Notes: generated from the sequence alone by a model not told the origin. Counted from the first letter of the stretch, positions 11,048 to 21,545 are shown. The stretch is DNA of 64,000 bases from Salvator merianae (GCA_003586115.2 QVOM02000073.1:29401298-29465297), one strand, 5' to 3'. Made by a program: numbers and translations.

Positions 11048-11398
11048 AATGGCCCTGTCCACACTATGCAGGGCTATCCCACAATATGTGGGCCAGAATA
11101 GATAATCTGTTCCAATGTGGCTGGGCTGCCACTGGACCACTAAGAAAGCTATCCACATTGCAGACACCTCCTCCAGACCCAGCTTCAGAAGCCAGGAATG
11201 AGAGTTCCTAGCCTTTGAAGTTGCCTGTCAGGGATTTTTTTGGTTGGACACCCACAAGCAACACACTTATGGCCTGGTGAAATTGCACTAGGCTAGGTAT
11301 AATGGAGTACAACTGCTTACAAGCAGTCCACAACAGCTTTATCCTGGTATATCACCCTAGCAAACCATTTAATAAATAAATAAATAAAGTTGTCCACA
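11048..11398. mobile_element. Possible MITE (GGCCCTGTCCACACT ends)
   Basis: The left end GGCCCTGTCCACACTATGCA has a weak inverse in AAAGTTGTCCACATCC near 11,387-11,398. The interior holds phrases (GGAATGAGAGTTCCTAGCC) that recur in altered form near 41.27, 44.2 and 42.67 kb. A short AAAT repeat lies at about 11,370-11,388. Support is weak because the right end is poorly matched. Confidence 0.35.
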
Positions 11399-12209
11399 TC
11401 CAATTTTCAAGCTTGTTTGAAAACAAAAAATACATTATTTTTCCTATTGATTATGCTTTTTTCAGGGGCAAAAGCATAGCAAGCATGAAGTGTTGAATTG
11501 CAACATTTGTGTTCATGAGTGGGAGACTGGTGCAGTTTGATCAAATTTCTTGATATTTCAACAACCTCATGTTTGGTTCAATGTGAACAGCTTTGAACAT
11601 GAACTATTCAATTGATTTTTTTATTTTTTTTTTAACATGGACTGAATTTGATACAGTTTATGTTGAAACAGAGTATACTGTGCATCCCACAAGAAAGTGT
11701 AAATCAACTGAGTACTTGAAGTAAGATGCAAATTGCCTAAAATATCAAAATACCTGTGGTAGTGTAGAAAACGCATGAACAGTGAAGAGACTCTACAGCC
11801 TCAGTATTTGACCTTTTTTACACTTATCTGCCATTTCCCTGCATCAATGGCCATCCCAATCAGCCCACCCTGCACCATGACAGCCACAAAGTGTGCACAC
11901 ACCTTGAGGCTAGATATGGAGTCCTCCAAGGACTAGAAACAAAACTTCCTAGCCACGGGAGTTTCTGGGAGAGGTATTTCAGGATCTGATTTGATGTGCT
12001 ACTGAAATTGCTCTCCTGTAGTCCTAATCATGGAGGCATGGCTCTGCACAACATGTTCTGTCCAATGCAGACCAGACCAGTGGGGAACATGGAAATAGTA
12101 CATATTACTGTGCTGATTTATAAGGGATATAAGGTTCTATACAGACCCTTAATCCATATTAAACATCCATACAGAAAGGTCCTTTGCTTCAATTCTTATA
12201 AAAGTTTTC
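11399..12209. other. Unassigned non-coding sequence
   Basis: No recognisable gene. A phrase AAAACTTCCTAGCCACGGGAG near 11,941 loosely resembles the MITE interior described just upstream. Confidence 0.45.
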
Positions 12210-12210
12210 A

Positions 12211-12240
<30 letters not shown>
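12210..12240. repeat. (CAG)n microsatellite
   Basis: About ten CAG/AGC units lie immediately left of the TA that flanks the Tc1 transposon. Confidence 0.9.
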
Positions 12241-12244
<4 letters not shown>

Positions 12245-12429
12245 CAGTCATGACCAAAAGGTTTGAGACTTGGTTTTCACAAAGTTTGCTACTTCAGTGG
12301 TTGTATAGCTTTACGTCAGATGTTTCTATGGTATGCTGAAGTACAATTATAAACGTTTCATAAGTGTTTAATGTTTATTGACAAATACATCAAGTTTATG
12401 CAAAGACTCAATATTTACAGTGTTGACGC

Positions 12430-13450
12430 TTCTTTTTCAAGACATCTGCAGTTCACCCTGGCATGCTGGTTATCAGCTTCTGAGACAAATCCTGACTGAT
12501 GGCAATTCATTCTTGCCTAATCAGTGCTTGGAGTTTATCACAAGTTCTGTGTTTGTGTTTGTCCACTTGGTTTTCGAAGATTGACCACAGGTTCTCAACG
12601 GGATTGAGATCTGGGAGGTTTCCTGGCCATGGACCCAAAATTTCAATGTTGTGTTCACCGCACCACTTAGTTATCACTTTTGCCTAATAGCATGGTGCTC
12701 CATCATGCTGGAACAAGCACTGTTCATCATTAAATTTTCTGGATCATTGGGAGAAGCTGCTCTTGGAGGATGTTTTGATACCATTCTTTATTCATGGCAG
12801 TGTTTTTAGGCAAAATTGTGAGTGAGCCCGCTCCCTTGGATAAGAAGCAACCCACACATGAATGGTCTCAGAATGTTTTACTGTTGGCATGATGCATGAC
12901 CTCATGGTAGCACTCATCTTTTCTTCTCTGGACAATCATGTTTCCAGATGTTCAAAACATTTTGAAGGGGGCTTCATCAGGGAAAATAACTTTACCCCAG
13001 TCCTCTGCAGTCCAATCCCTGTACTTCCTGCAGGATGTCAGTCTGTCCTTGATGTTTTTCTTGGAGAGAAGTGGCTTCTTTGCTGCCCTTCTTGGCACCA
13101 GGTCAGCCTCTAAAAGCCTTTGCCTCACTCTGTGTGCAGATGCACTGACATCTGCCTGCTGCCATTTTTGAACAAGCTCTGCACTGGTGGTGACCCAATC
13201 CCATAACTGCATCCTCTTTAGGAGAAGGTCCTGGCACTTGCTGGACTTTCTTGGGCACTCTGACACCATCGTCACAGCAATTGAACCTCTCTCCTTGAAG
13301 TTCCTGGTTATCTAATACATGGTTGATTTAGATGCAATCTTACAAGGAGCAATATCCTGGCCTGTGAAGCACTTTTGGTGATTTCAAGCACCACCCCTCT
13401 TTTACACCCCTCTTTTACAGATTGCTGTATATCAGCTACCTTGTCCTCAG
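12430..13450 (-). pseudogene. Tc1/mariner transposase (DDE), degenerate
   Basis: The 12,952-13,275 frame encodes a helix-turn-helix/linker part and the first catalytic Asp in DWGKVIFPDEAPF. Downstream, in shifted frames, a QHDGAPCY motif with the second Asp (about 12,700) and a PDLNPVENLWS motif with the catalytic Glu (about 12,600) are visible. A TAG stop follows QHDGAPCY. I count 35 residues between the second Asp and the Glu, where classical Tc1 proteins have 34. The enzyme would cut and paste the element at TA sites. Multiple stops and frameshifts make it inactive. Confidence 0.8.
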
Positions 13451-13508
13451 TAACAGTTTCACCTAAGCTAATGGGAAGATCACTGAAATGATGTTAGCAG
13501 GTGATTTT

Positions 13509-13867
13509 TGTCAGAGTAGGGCAGTTTAAGCATAGGAAGGCTTAAAGAGCAATTTCATGAAGTACAGCTAAAAAGAAGTATGTCTGGAGACAGCAGACTC
13601 ACAGAGAAGTTTTATTGTAGCTTAGTTTCCATAATAAAAGCAAAGCATTCAGTAAGCAAGTAGTACCGGATGGAATAATCATAACAGTTATACAGCTCTA
13701 ACTATATACAAAAATCTACCAATCAAAGATCTGACACTACTCTGCTGTGCTGGCATAACAACAGAGCAGATGTCTCTTTATCTAGCATAGTTATAGACAC
13801 AGCAAAATTGGCATTAGATTATGGCAGAAGCATATTCCGGTCACTATGACCTCAGTATATTCTGACA
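13509..13867 (-). repeat. Copia 3' LTR
   Basis: In element sense it starts TGTCAGAATATACTGAGG and ends CCCTACTCTGACA, with the canonical TG...CA ends and a 7-bp terminal inverted repeat TGTCAGA/TCTGACA. An AATAAA polyadenylation signal lies in the antisense of 13,611-13,616. Length is 359 bp. Confidence 0.9.
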
Positions 13868-13880
13868 CCCCTTCCCATAA
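13868..13880 (-). promoter_or_regulatory. Polypurine tract (plus-strand primer site)
   Basis: In element sense ATGGGAAGGGG lies directly against the TGTCAG start of the 3' LTR. Such a purine run resists RNase H and primes second-strand DNA synthesis in LTR elements. Confidence 0.8.
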
Positions 13881-13902
13881 CTAATGACAGTTTTCATGTT
13901 TA

Positions 13903-16349
13903 CTTCACCAAATTAGTTGCAGGTATAACATTCAATTTTTCACACATTAGTTCATGTTTCACTTGGGTTACAGGCTTAGTGAAAACATCAGCAACATTTT
14001 CTTCAGTACTTACATACAGCAATTTTATAAAGCCATTCTGTATAAACTGTTTTACATTTTGGTATTTCACAACTATATATTTTGTTCTTGACTTCAAGTT
14101 TTCCATACCAGCTAAATGAATACATGTTTGTGAGTCTTCAAAAACTTCAATTGGTATTTGGGATTTTTCTCCTAAATCAATTAATAAAGAATGCAGCCAT
14201 TGCAGTTCTGCACACATCTCTGAAAGAGCACAGAACTCTGCTTCTGTGGTAGACGCGCTAATTGAAGTTTGCTTCCTTGAACACCAGGTCAATGTCACAT
14301 TGTCATATTTTGTTAAATATTCACTGCAAGATTTATGATTATTATCATCAGCAAATGAGCTATCACAAAAAGCAATAAGTTTGTTGTCATTATTTGGAAA
14401 AATTGCAAAACTATGATTTGCTGTTGCTTTCAGATATCTTAACACTCTTTTCAAAGCTTCCCAATGAAAAATCATTGGTTTTGCATTTGCTCTGCTTAAG
14501 GCACTTACAGAGTAAGCGATGCCAGGTCTGGTATGATTTGCAATGTGCAGTAAACTTCCACCTACAGATCTGTATACGTTTGTATTGGAAAAATCAGGAG
14601 ATTTGGTTTGTTTACAAAAATCCAAACACATCAGAGTTTTCACACCTTTTGCTTGAGTCAGTCTGGTTTACTGCAGCAATTCAGTTATTTTTTCAGTCTG
14701 ATTCAATAAGAAACCTTTTTCTGGTACTCTTACAATTTCAATGCCTAAGTATTTTCTTAGTGGCCCTAAATCTTTCAACACAAATGTTTCTGATAATTCT
14801 TTAATCAATTGATCAATCTGTTGATCTGTTTTAGCCATAATCACAATATCATCAACGTATATCAAAATAATAACTTGTTTATCATTTTTGCCTCTTGAAT
14901 ATACACATGCATCTGCAACAGAACGTTTGAAATTCAAAGCTCTCAAGGCAGTATGCAGACAAGTATTCCAGTTCTTGGCATTTTGTTTGAGACCATATAA
15001 TATTTGTAAAAAATACACCACGTTGTTTTCTTCCTCTTCATAGCCAGCTGGAGGTTTTAGATAAGACTCTTCATTTAGTTTAGCATTTAGATAAGCACAC
15101 TCAAAATCTAGATGCCTAATTTTGTAGTCTCGTTTAGCAGCTATAGCCAACCCTGATCTTAAACTTTCAGGGTGAGCTGTTGGAGAATAAGTCTGTTCAA
15201 TATTGACTATCTTGTAACGCAAACCCTTTGCCACCAATCTTGCTTTGTGTCTGAGACTTCCGTCTGGGTTTATTTTCTTTTTAAACACCCATTTGGAACC
15301 GGTAGCCTTCTTTCCTTTTGGCAAGGTAGTTTTGGAAAAAACATTTTGTTTCAATAATGTATTAAATTCCATTGCTTCCTTCCAGAGTGTTACCTCTGCA
15401 GGTGATTGTTGCAACATCTCTTGATACGAATTTGGATCTTTATACTCAAATGTATTTGTTTCAACAATCTGAGTAAACCCATATCTTTCTGGGGGCTTTC
15501 CTTTTGTTACTCTCTGGGAAATGCACTGATTTACAATGGGTTGTAAAGCTGTCTCAGCTTTGGATTTTTCACATTCATCAACTGCGGGTGGAATTTCCCC
15601 CCTTTCTTCCTGTTTTTGTTGCTCAATTTTCACTTGAGCTTTTGGGTCTGAATTTTCTGGCTGCTGAGAGCTTGCAGCATGTCCTTGAGAATTATTTCCT
15701 CTTGGCAGGGGAGGTATAAACACTTCTAAATTAGCATGTATTTTGTCCCAGCCCGAGTGTTTTTCAAAGTTAGCATTTCTGGATATGAGAATCTTGCCAT
15801 AGCCCTCAGAAAATGGTATCCTTTTGTATACATTTGATAGCCAACAAATCTTAATCTCTTCCACTTTTGCTCTCCTTTGTGTCTTTGAGCACTGGGTATT
15901 AACACATTGGCAAAAGAACCAAAAATCCTCAAATAAGGCAGATCAGGATTCTTGCCATACAACAAAAAATAAGGAATTTGGTTAACACTTGTAGACCAGA
16001 TTTTATTGAGAATGTGTACAGCAGACTGAATACACTCAACCCAAAAATGAAATGGAAGCTGTGCATCAGTTAGCATTGTGTCTCTCGTTATTTGTAATAC
16101 CCCAATTTTTCTCTCAGCTATACCATTATCAAACGATGAATATGGATTAGTCATTCTATGTCTAATGTCTCTTGCATCTAGCCAGTTTCTGAACTCTGTA
16201 CTTGTAAATTCACCACCTCTGTCACTTTGAAGACAGGAAACTCTATACGGAAACTGATCCTCAACCATGTGCACCCACTGTTTACATTTTTGAAAAGCCT
16301 CTGATTTGTTCTTCAAAAAATATCCATGTACTGCAGTCAGTACCCGCAA
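13903..16349 (-). pseudogene. Copia pol, downstream duplicate: integrase C-part, RT, RNase H
   Basis: In element sense: integrase from the foldback boundary (16,349) with LQSDRGGEF and NGIAERK catalytic Asp and Glu; a frameshift near 15,860; RT (15,864-14,668) with GSKWVFKKK, RHKARLVAKG, HLDFECAYLN, YGLKQNAKNW and catalytic ILIYVDDI; a TAA stop at 14,665-14,667; then RNase H (14,643-13,903) with the FCDSSFADD, STTEAEF and VADVFTKP motifs and a normal stop. RNase H is complete only in this copy. The sequence from 14,365 is repeated at 16,409 with very few differences. Confidence 0.88.
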
Positions 16350-18452
16350 ATCAACTCATCCATTTCAGTTGGTACACATGGATTTAGCAGGACTGTTTGA
16401 GAAAAATTACAAAAAGCAATAAGTTTGTTGTCATTATTTGGAAAAATTGCAAAACTATGATTTGCTGTTGCTTTCAGATATCTTAACACTCTTTTCAAAG
16501 CTTCCCAATGAAAAATCATTGGTTTTGCATTTGCTCTGCTTAAGGCACTTACAGAGTAAGCGATGCCAGGTCTGGTATGATTTGCAATGTGCAGTAAACT
16601 TCCACCTACAGATCTGTATACGTTTGTATTGGAAAAATCAGGAGATTTGGTTTGTTTACAAAAATCCAAACACATCAGAGTTTTCACACCTTTTGCTTGA
16701 GTCAGTCTGGTTTACTGCAGCAATTCAGTTATTTTTTCAGTCTGATTCAATAAGAAACCTTTTTCTGGTACTCTTACAATTTCAATGCCTAAGTATTTTC
16801 TTAGTGGCCCTAAATCTTTTATCACAAATGTTTCTGATAATTCTTTAATCAATTGATCAATCTGTTGATCTGTTTTAGCCATAATCACAATATCATCAAC
16901 GTATATCAAAATAATAACTTGTTTATCATTTTTGCCTCTTGAATATACACATGCATCTGCAACAGAACGTTTGAAATTCAAAGCTCTCAAGGCAGTATGC
17001 AGACAAGTATTCTAGTTCTTGGCATTTTGTTTGAGACCATATAATATTTGTAACAAATACACCACGTTGTTTTCTTCCTCTTCATAGCCAGCTGGAGGTT
17101 TTAGATAAGACTCTTCATTTAGTTTAGCATTTAGATAAGCACACTCAAAATCTAGATGCCTAATTTTGTAGTCTTGTTTAGCAGCTATAGCCAACCCTGA
17201 TCTTAAACTTTCAGGGTGAGCTGTTGGAGAATAAGTCTGTTCAATATTGACTATCTTGTAACGCAAACCCTTTGCCACCAATCTTGCTTTGTGTCTGAGA
17301 CTTCCGTCTGGGTTTATTTTCTTTTTAAACACCCATTTGGAACCGGTAGCCTTCTTTCCTTTTGGCAAGGTAGTTTTGGAAAAAACATTTTGTTTCAATA
17401 ATGTATTAAATTCCATTGCTTCCTTCCAGAGTGTTACCTCTGCAGGTGATTGTTGCAACATCTCTTGATACGAATTTGGATCTTTATACTCAAATGTATT
17501 TGTTTCAACAATCTGAGTAAACCCATATCTTTCTGGGGGCTTTCCTTTTGTTACTCTCTGGGAAATGCACTGATTTACAATGGGTTGTAAAGCTGTCTCA
17601 GCTTTGGATTTTTCACATTCATCAACTGCGGGTGGAATTTCCCCCCTTTCTTCCTGTTTTTGTTGCTCAATTTTCACTTGAGCTTTTGGGTCTGAATTTT
17701 CTGGCTGCTGAGAGCTTGCAGCATGTCCTTGAGAATTATTTCCTCTTGGCAGGGGAGGTAGAAACACTTCTAAATTAGCATGTATTTTGTCCCAGCCCGA
17801 GTGTTTTTCAAAGTTAGCATTTCTGGATATGAGAATCTTGCCATAGCCCTCAGAAAATGGTATCCTTTTGTATACATTTGATAGCCAACAAATCTTAATC
17901 TCTTCCACTTTTGCTCTCCTTTGTGTCTTTGAGCACTGGGTATTAACACATTGGCAAAAGAACCAAAAATCCTCAAATAAGGCAGATCAGGATTCTTGCC
18001 ATACAACAAAAAATAAGGAATTTGGTTAACACTTGTAGACCAGATTTTATTGAGAATGTGTACAGCAGACTGAATACACTCAACCCAAAAATGAAATGGA
18101 AGCTGTGCATCAGTTAGCATTGTGTCTCTCGTTATTTGTAATACCCCAATTTTTCTCTCAGCTATACCATTATCAAACGATGAATATGGATTAGTCATTC
18201 TATGTCTAATGTCTCTTGCATCTAGCCAGTTTCTGAACTCTGTACTTGTAAATTCACCACCTCTGTCACTTTGAAGACAGGAAACTCTATACGGAAACTG
18301 ATCCTCAACCATGTGCACCCACTGTTTACATTTTTGAAAAGCCTCTGATTTGTTCTTCAAAAAATATCCATGTACTGCAGTCAGTACCCGCAAATCAACT
18401 CATCCATTTCAGTTGGTACACATGGATTTAGCAGGACTGTTTGAGAAAAATC
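14365..18452. repeat. 2,044-bp tandem duplication within copia pol
   Basis: Units 14,365-16,408 and 16,409-18,452 align at a constant offset of 2,044 bp. I counted about six substitutions by eye (for example near 14,815, 14,970, 15,011, 15,133 and 15,718), so identity is about 99.7%. The junction at about 16,407-16,409 joins RNase H sequence to the integrase foldback arm with only 1-2 bp of possible microhomology. Both units share the frameshift at 15,864/17,908 and the TAA at 14,665/16,709. The second unit alone has an extra TAG replacing a Trp codon near 17,010. Confidence 0.92.
16411..17908 (-). pseudogene. Copia pol, upstream duplicate: RT and truncated RNase H
   Basis: RT (17,908 to about 16,712) carries the same motifs as the other copy, including LIYVDDI. 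It is interrupted by a private TAG near 17,010 (Trp in the other copy). RNase H (16,687-16,409) is cut off after the residues KLIAFC, where the duplication junction fuses it to the inverted integrase arm. Confidence 0.88.
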
Positions 18453-18620
18453 GAGAAAAATCATCAACCAGAACACAAATAAAACAAGATTTCCCCTGAG
18501 TGGGGTCAAAGGGTCCTGCTAAATCCATGTGTACCAACTGAAATGGATGAGTTGATTTGTAGGTACTGACTGCAGTAGATGGATTTTTTTTTTTTTACCT
18601 TCATTCCACTACAAACAGTG
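17770..18620 (-). pseudogene. Copia integrase (upstream copy) with foldback insertion
   Basis: In element sense the core begins with HMDLAGPFDPTQGKS (first catalytic Asp) and VDDFSRF (about 18,540-18,455), then an inverted copy of about 62-79 bp of the preceding sequence interrupts it, and the domain resumes with YFLKNKSEAF, LQSDRGGEF (second Asp) and NGIAERK (Glu). The enzyme would join the cDNA ends to host DNA. Before the core, a CSGMK-like piece of the zinc-binding region is visible. The foldback destroys the frame between the first and second catalytic residues. Confidence 0.85.
18358..18592. repeat. Inverted repeat (foldback) in copia integrase
   Basis: Arms 18,375-18,436 and 18,514-18,575 are inverse copies over 62 bp with two differences at one CpG; weaker matching extends each arm to about 79 bp. 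The spacer is 77 bp of normal integrase sequence. A second left arm is at 16,331-16,392 because it lies in the duplicated unit; the right arm is single copy. Confidence 0.88.
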
Positions 18621-18796
18621 CAATCTAGAAAATTTTGACATGGCTTTACATTAAAATTGCAAACATCTTAGCCAGGGTGGAAAAACTTGCATGTCTCAAA
18701 ATTCTATGCAAATAATGAATGCATTCATGATGTAAAGGCTTGTTATGAACAGTTTTCTAAATTACACACAGATTGTTCATTTGCTTTCAAGCAATA

Positions 18797-19207
18797 TTAA
18801 CCATTTTTCAAACTGCCCTTCATGCATACAAAATTCTGTTTCATTATGACACACCCATGATCATTAAATTTTACTTCAAAACCTTCTTCCATTAGTTTAG
18901 ACACACTCAACAAGCAATAACTCAAGCTAGGCAGAAACAAAACATTGCTTAATGTTGTCTTAAGGTTGGAAAGATAAAATGAGCCATTTTCTAGTATATT
19001 TACATGAGTGCCATCTGCAAGTTGTATCTTAACTATTTCAGTAGCTGGAGAAATGTCTCTAAGAAGCTCATGCCTGTTCACAATGTACTGTGTACATGCA
19101 AAATCAAGAACAAACACAGTTTCACTCACTTCTGCCTGTACTGTCACCAAATAAGCCTCAGAATATTCCTCCTTTCTCCAGTTCGGCTTTTTCTTTTGCT
19201 GCACCTG
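18797..19207 (-). pseudogene. Copia protease region
   Basis: The frame has the copia aspartic-protease context FVLDFACTQYIVN, where the catalytic Asp-Ser/Thr-Gly has become Asp-Phe-Ala, followed by the flap-like ADGTHVNILENGSF and LFLPSLSYCLLSVSKL motifs. It lies in frame with the upstream zinc knuckle but is separated from it by a TGA at 19,208-19,210. The substitution at the active site would abolish activity. Confidence 0.8.
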
Positions 19208-19240
19208 TCAATTCACTCGATTAACTCCAGTGAAGCTGGT

Positions 19241-19916
19241 ACAGTTCTTGGCGATGTGGCCAAAACACTGACACTTGTAGCATTTCACCTTGGATCTTGG
19301 GAGCAATAAACAACTGCAGTTTCCCCCTTCTGAGTTGTGCATGTTGTCTGCTGGAATTCTCTTTGTTGTTGGGCATCCATTAGTTTTGAAGTTACAAAGT
19401 CCAAGGATAATTCCGCTTCTGGAACGCTTTGTAAAGACGTGACCAACTGGTCCCAGCCATCGTCCAGCGAAGACAAGACAATATACGCTTTATGGTTGAC
19501 TTCAAAATTCAAGCCTCTCTCAGCCAGCTCTGTAAACATCGCACAAAGCTTCTGGATATGTTGAGCAACATACGCACCAAGGATCAGCTGTGTTCTATAC
19601 GCCTAGTCAACAGCACCTTGGCTCCTGCTGTAGGACAGTGATAAATTCTTTCTAATGCCTGCCAGCATTCTTTAGCTGTGTTAACCCCCTGTAGAAAACA
19701 CACTTGAGAATTTTCTAAGGCGAGCATGATAGTAGCAAATGCTCTTTTGTCTGTCTCCTTCTGAGCATCTGTCAGATCATCCAGGGGATTATTTACACAT
19801 TTCCATAGACCTTCATGGATCAAAAAACATTTCGTCTTAATCTGCCAGGCAGCATAGTTTCTCTCAGTCAGCCTTTCAAAAGGTAAAGCAGATGGAGAAG
19901 CAGCAGCAGCAGCCAT
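19241..19916 (-). pseudogene. Copia gag (capsid/nucleocapsid), frameshifted
   Basis: The start ATG at 19,916 follows the 5' LTR by about 90 bp. The first frame (to 19,584) has NYAAWQIKTKCFLI and WQALERIY, typical of copia gag; it then shifts to the frame containing LCAMFTELAERGLNFE and LDDGWDQLVTSL (19,539-19,285), and shifts again to a CCHC zinc knuckle CYKCQCFGHIAKNC at 19,241-19,282. Gag forms the virus-like particle and the knuckle binds RNA. Two frameshifts inactivate it. Confidence 0.85.
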
Positions 19917-19992
19917 GTTGCAGAATAATTCTCACCAAACACCTCCACATAAAACACCTAAAAATATCCACTCTACTCACGACAAACACAGC

Positions 19993-20006
19993 CTGGGCCC
20001 ATAACC
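19993..20006 (-). promoter_or_regulatory. Primer binding site, initiator tRNA-Met anticodon type
   Basis: Immediately next to the 5' LTR the plus strand reads CTGGGCCCATAACC, which matches the anticodon stem-loop of eukaryotic initiator tRNA-Met for 14 nt, so the element RNA would pair with an internal tRNA segment rather than its 3' end. This half-tRNA priming is known from Drosophila copia. Match is from knowledge of the tRNA sequence, not a search. Confidence 0.85.
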
Positions 20007-20340
20007 TGTCAGAGTAGTGCAGTTTAGACATAGGAAGGCTTAAAGAGCGATTTCATGAAGTACAGCTAAAAAGAAGTACGTCTGGAGACAGTAGACTCAT
20101 CCTCACAGAGAAGTTTTATTGTAGCTTAGTTTCCATAATAAAAGCAAAGCATTCAGTAAGCAAGTAGTACTGGATGGAATAATCATAACAGTTATACAGC
20201 TCTAACTATATACAAAAATCTACCAATCAAAGATCTGACACTACTCTGCTGTGCCGGCATACCAACAGAGCAGATGTCTCTTTATCTATCATAGTTATAG
20301 ACAAAGCAAAACTGGCAATAGATTATGGCAAAAGCATATT
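20007..20340 (-). repeat. Copia 5' LTR, truncated at its outer end
   Basis: It matches the other LTR from TGTCAGAG onward but lacks the outermost 31 bp or so (the part reading CCGGTCACTATGACCTCAGT in the left copy). It joins Tc1 sequence directly at 20,341. A 6-bp insertion near 20,098 and about 15 substitutions separate the LTRs. The expected 5-bp TSD cannot be seen because of the deletion. Confidence 0.88.
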
Positions 20341-20540
20341 TGTGGCAGGGCTGCAATGCAGTGGAAATATTTTTTGCATGATTTTCATAAGGAATGACTT
20401 TGCAATTAATTGCAATTCATCTGATCACTCTTCATAGCAATCTACAGTTAATGCAAAGTGCCACTATAAAAACTGAAGCAGCAAACTTTGTGAAAACCAA
20501 AATTGGTGTCAGTCTCAAAACTTTTGGCCACAACTATGTA

Positions 20541-21545
20541 GAACTATTGCTTTAGTATCTCTTGCAATCAAGCTTCTGCCTGGAATTATTTTGGATGGGA
20601 TAAAGATAAAAAAAAAAAAAAAATTAAGATGAAACATGAGCAGTAATGTTAAATATGTGTTATTGGATTCAAACACTGTTTTAAACACTATTAGAAGCCA
20701 CATGCTATTACAAAGATAGCCAGCAAGGTGTCTGAATGTTTTAAGGTTAGGCAAGAGTATGTGCTATCACTATAAATCCTGGCAGAAATGCTTAAGATAA
20801 AAGCAGTAGAGATTTATAATGTGGAGTTCAAACTGGAAGCCAGCAAATATTATATCTAAGATACACTTGCAAGAGGAACTACAAGCTTTGGTAGTTCACT
20901 TTGAGAAAGCTAGCCAGAAATATGGTCTTTTGATTAACGCAGAAAAGAAAGAAAACAAAGTTATGTGGATGAGTGCAGTCACATGCATGATCAATGTTAA
21001 TAGACTACAATTGGACATGAAAGTGGATGGTAAAGAAGGAAGAAAAGAATGTATCAAGGCATGAAGAAGCTGAGAAAGATGCTACGAGTAGCTTGGGTAG
21101 AAAGGAAAACTAAAGGGTGGGTATTAGAAAAAAAATCAGAAATAAGAAATATGATGGTCTATAACGAAAAGTAATATGCAATATTTCAGCTGCATTGTTT
21201 AAAAAGATAGGTCATGCTTGGAGAAAGAAAATATATAAGATATAATGTAGTTTCTCAAGGAAAAGAAAGACCAAGGATGACATGAAAAGACAACATGAAA
21301 CCTTGATCTGCATTAACAATGAGCTAGGCACTGAGAGTGGTGGAAAACAGAGAAAGGTGAAGAAGTTGTACATAGTGGCAACTTCCACACCGTGCACTTT
21401 GGCAGGCAATATGGAGGCTGTTCTTGATGAGGATCACTGAATTTGGACCAAGAATGGAACAGGCCATGAGGTGCATCGCTGTAGGCCCATTCCAGCCTTT
21501 TCAAAGCCTAGGAAAGGTAATTTCCCCAGTCTCTGAAGTTGCAAG
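20541..21545. other. Mostly unassigned; possible decayed RT fragment at about 20.8-21.1 kb
   Basis: The plus-strand frame at 20,819-21,064 includes LQALVVHFEKASQKYGLLIN followed by a Lys-rich K(E)NKVMWMS segment, a pattern seen just after the catalytic motif of many non-LTR reverse transcriptases. No YADD box or other domain is preserved, so the assignment is weak. The rest is unassigned. Confidence 0.3.

Larger units (their letters stand above)
13509..20340 (-). mobile_element. Ty1/copia LTR retrotransposon (defective, internally duplicated)
   Basis: Both LTRs, a PBS, a polypurine tract and the gene order gag-protease-integrase-RT-RNase H identify a copia (Pseudoviridae-type) element on the minus strand; integrase preceding RT is the diagnostic feature that separates copia from gypsy. 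The LTRs differ at roughly 15 positions plus a 6-bp indel over about 330 bp, so the insertion is not young. Frameshifts, stops, an integrase foldback and a 2,044-bp tandem duplication make it inactive. It sits inside a Tc1 transposon. Confidence 0.92.
12245..20538 (-). mobile_element. Tc1/mariner DNA transposon, split by a copia insertion
   Basis: The left end CAGTCATGACCAAAAGGTTT (from 12,245, flanked by TA at 12,243) and the right end (to 20,538, flanked by TA at 20,539), whose inverse reads CATAGTTGTGGCCAAAAGTT, form terminal inverted repeats of about 60 bp; the left copy lacks about 10 bp present in the right. Between them lie transposase remnants (12,430-13,450). The interval 13,509-20,340 is a copia retrotransposon inserted near the transposase 5' side. 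Without it the element would be about 1.46 kb, a normal Tc1 size. The TA flanks are the TSD typical of the superfamily. Confidence 0.85.

Noticed and set aside
14394..19564. Plus-strand open frames such as 14,394-14,804 and 16,438-16,848
   Set aside because: They are antisense shadows of copia pol and repeat only because of the tandem duplication.
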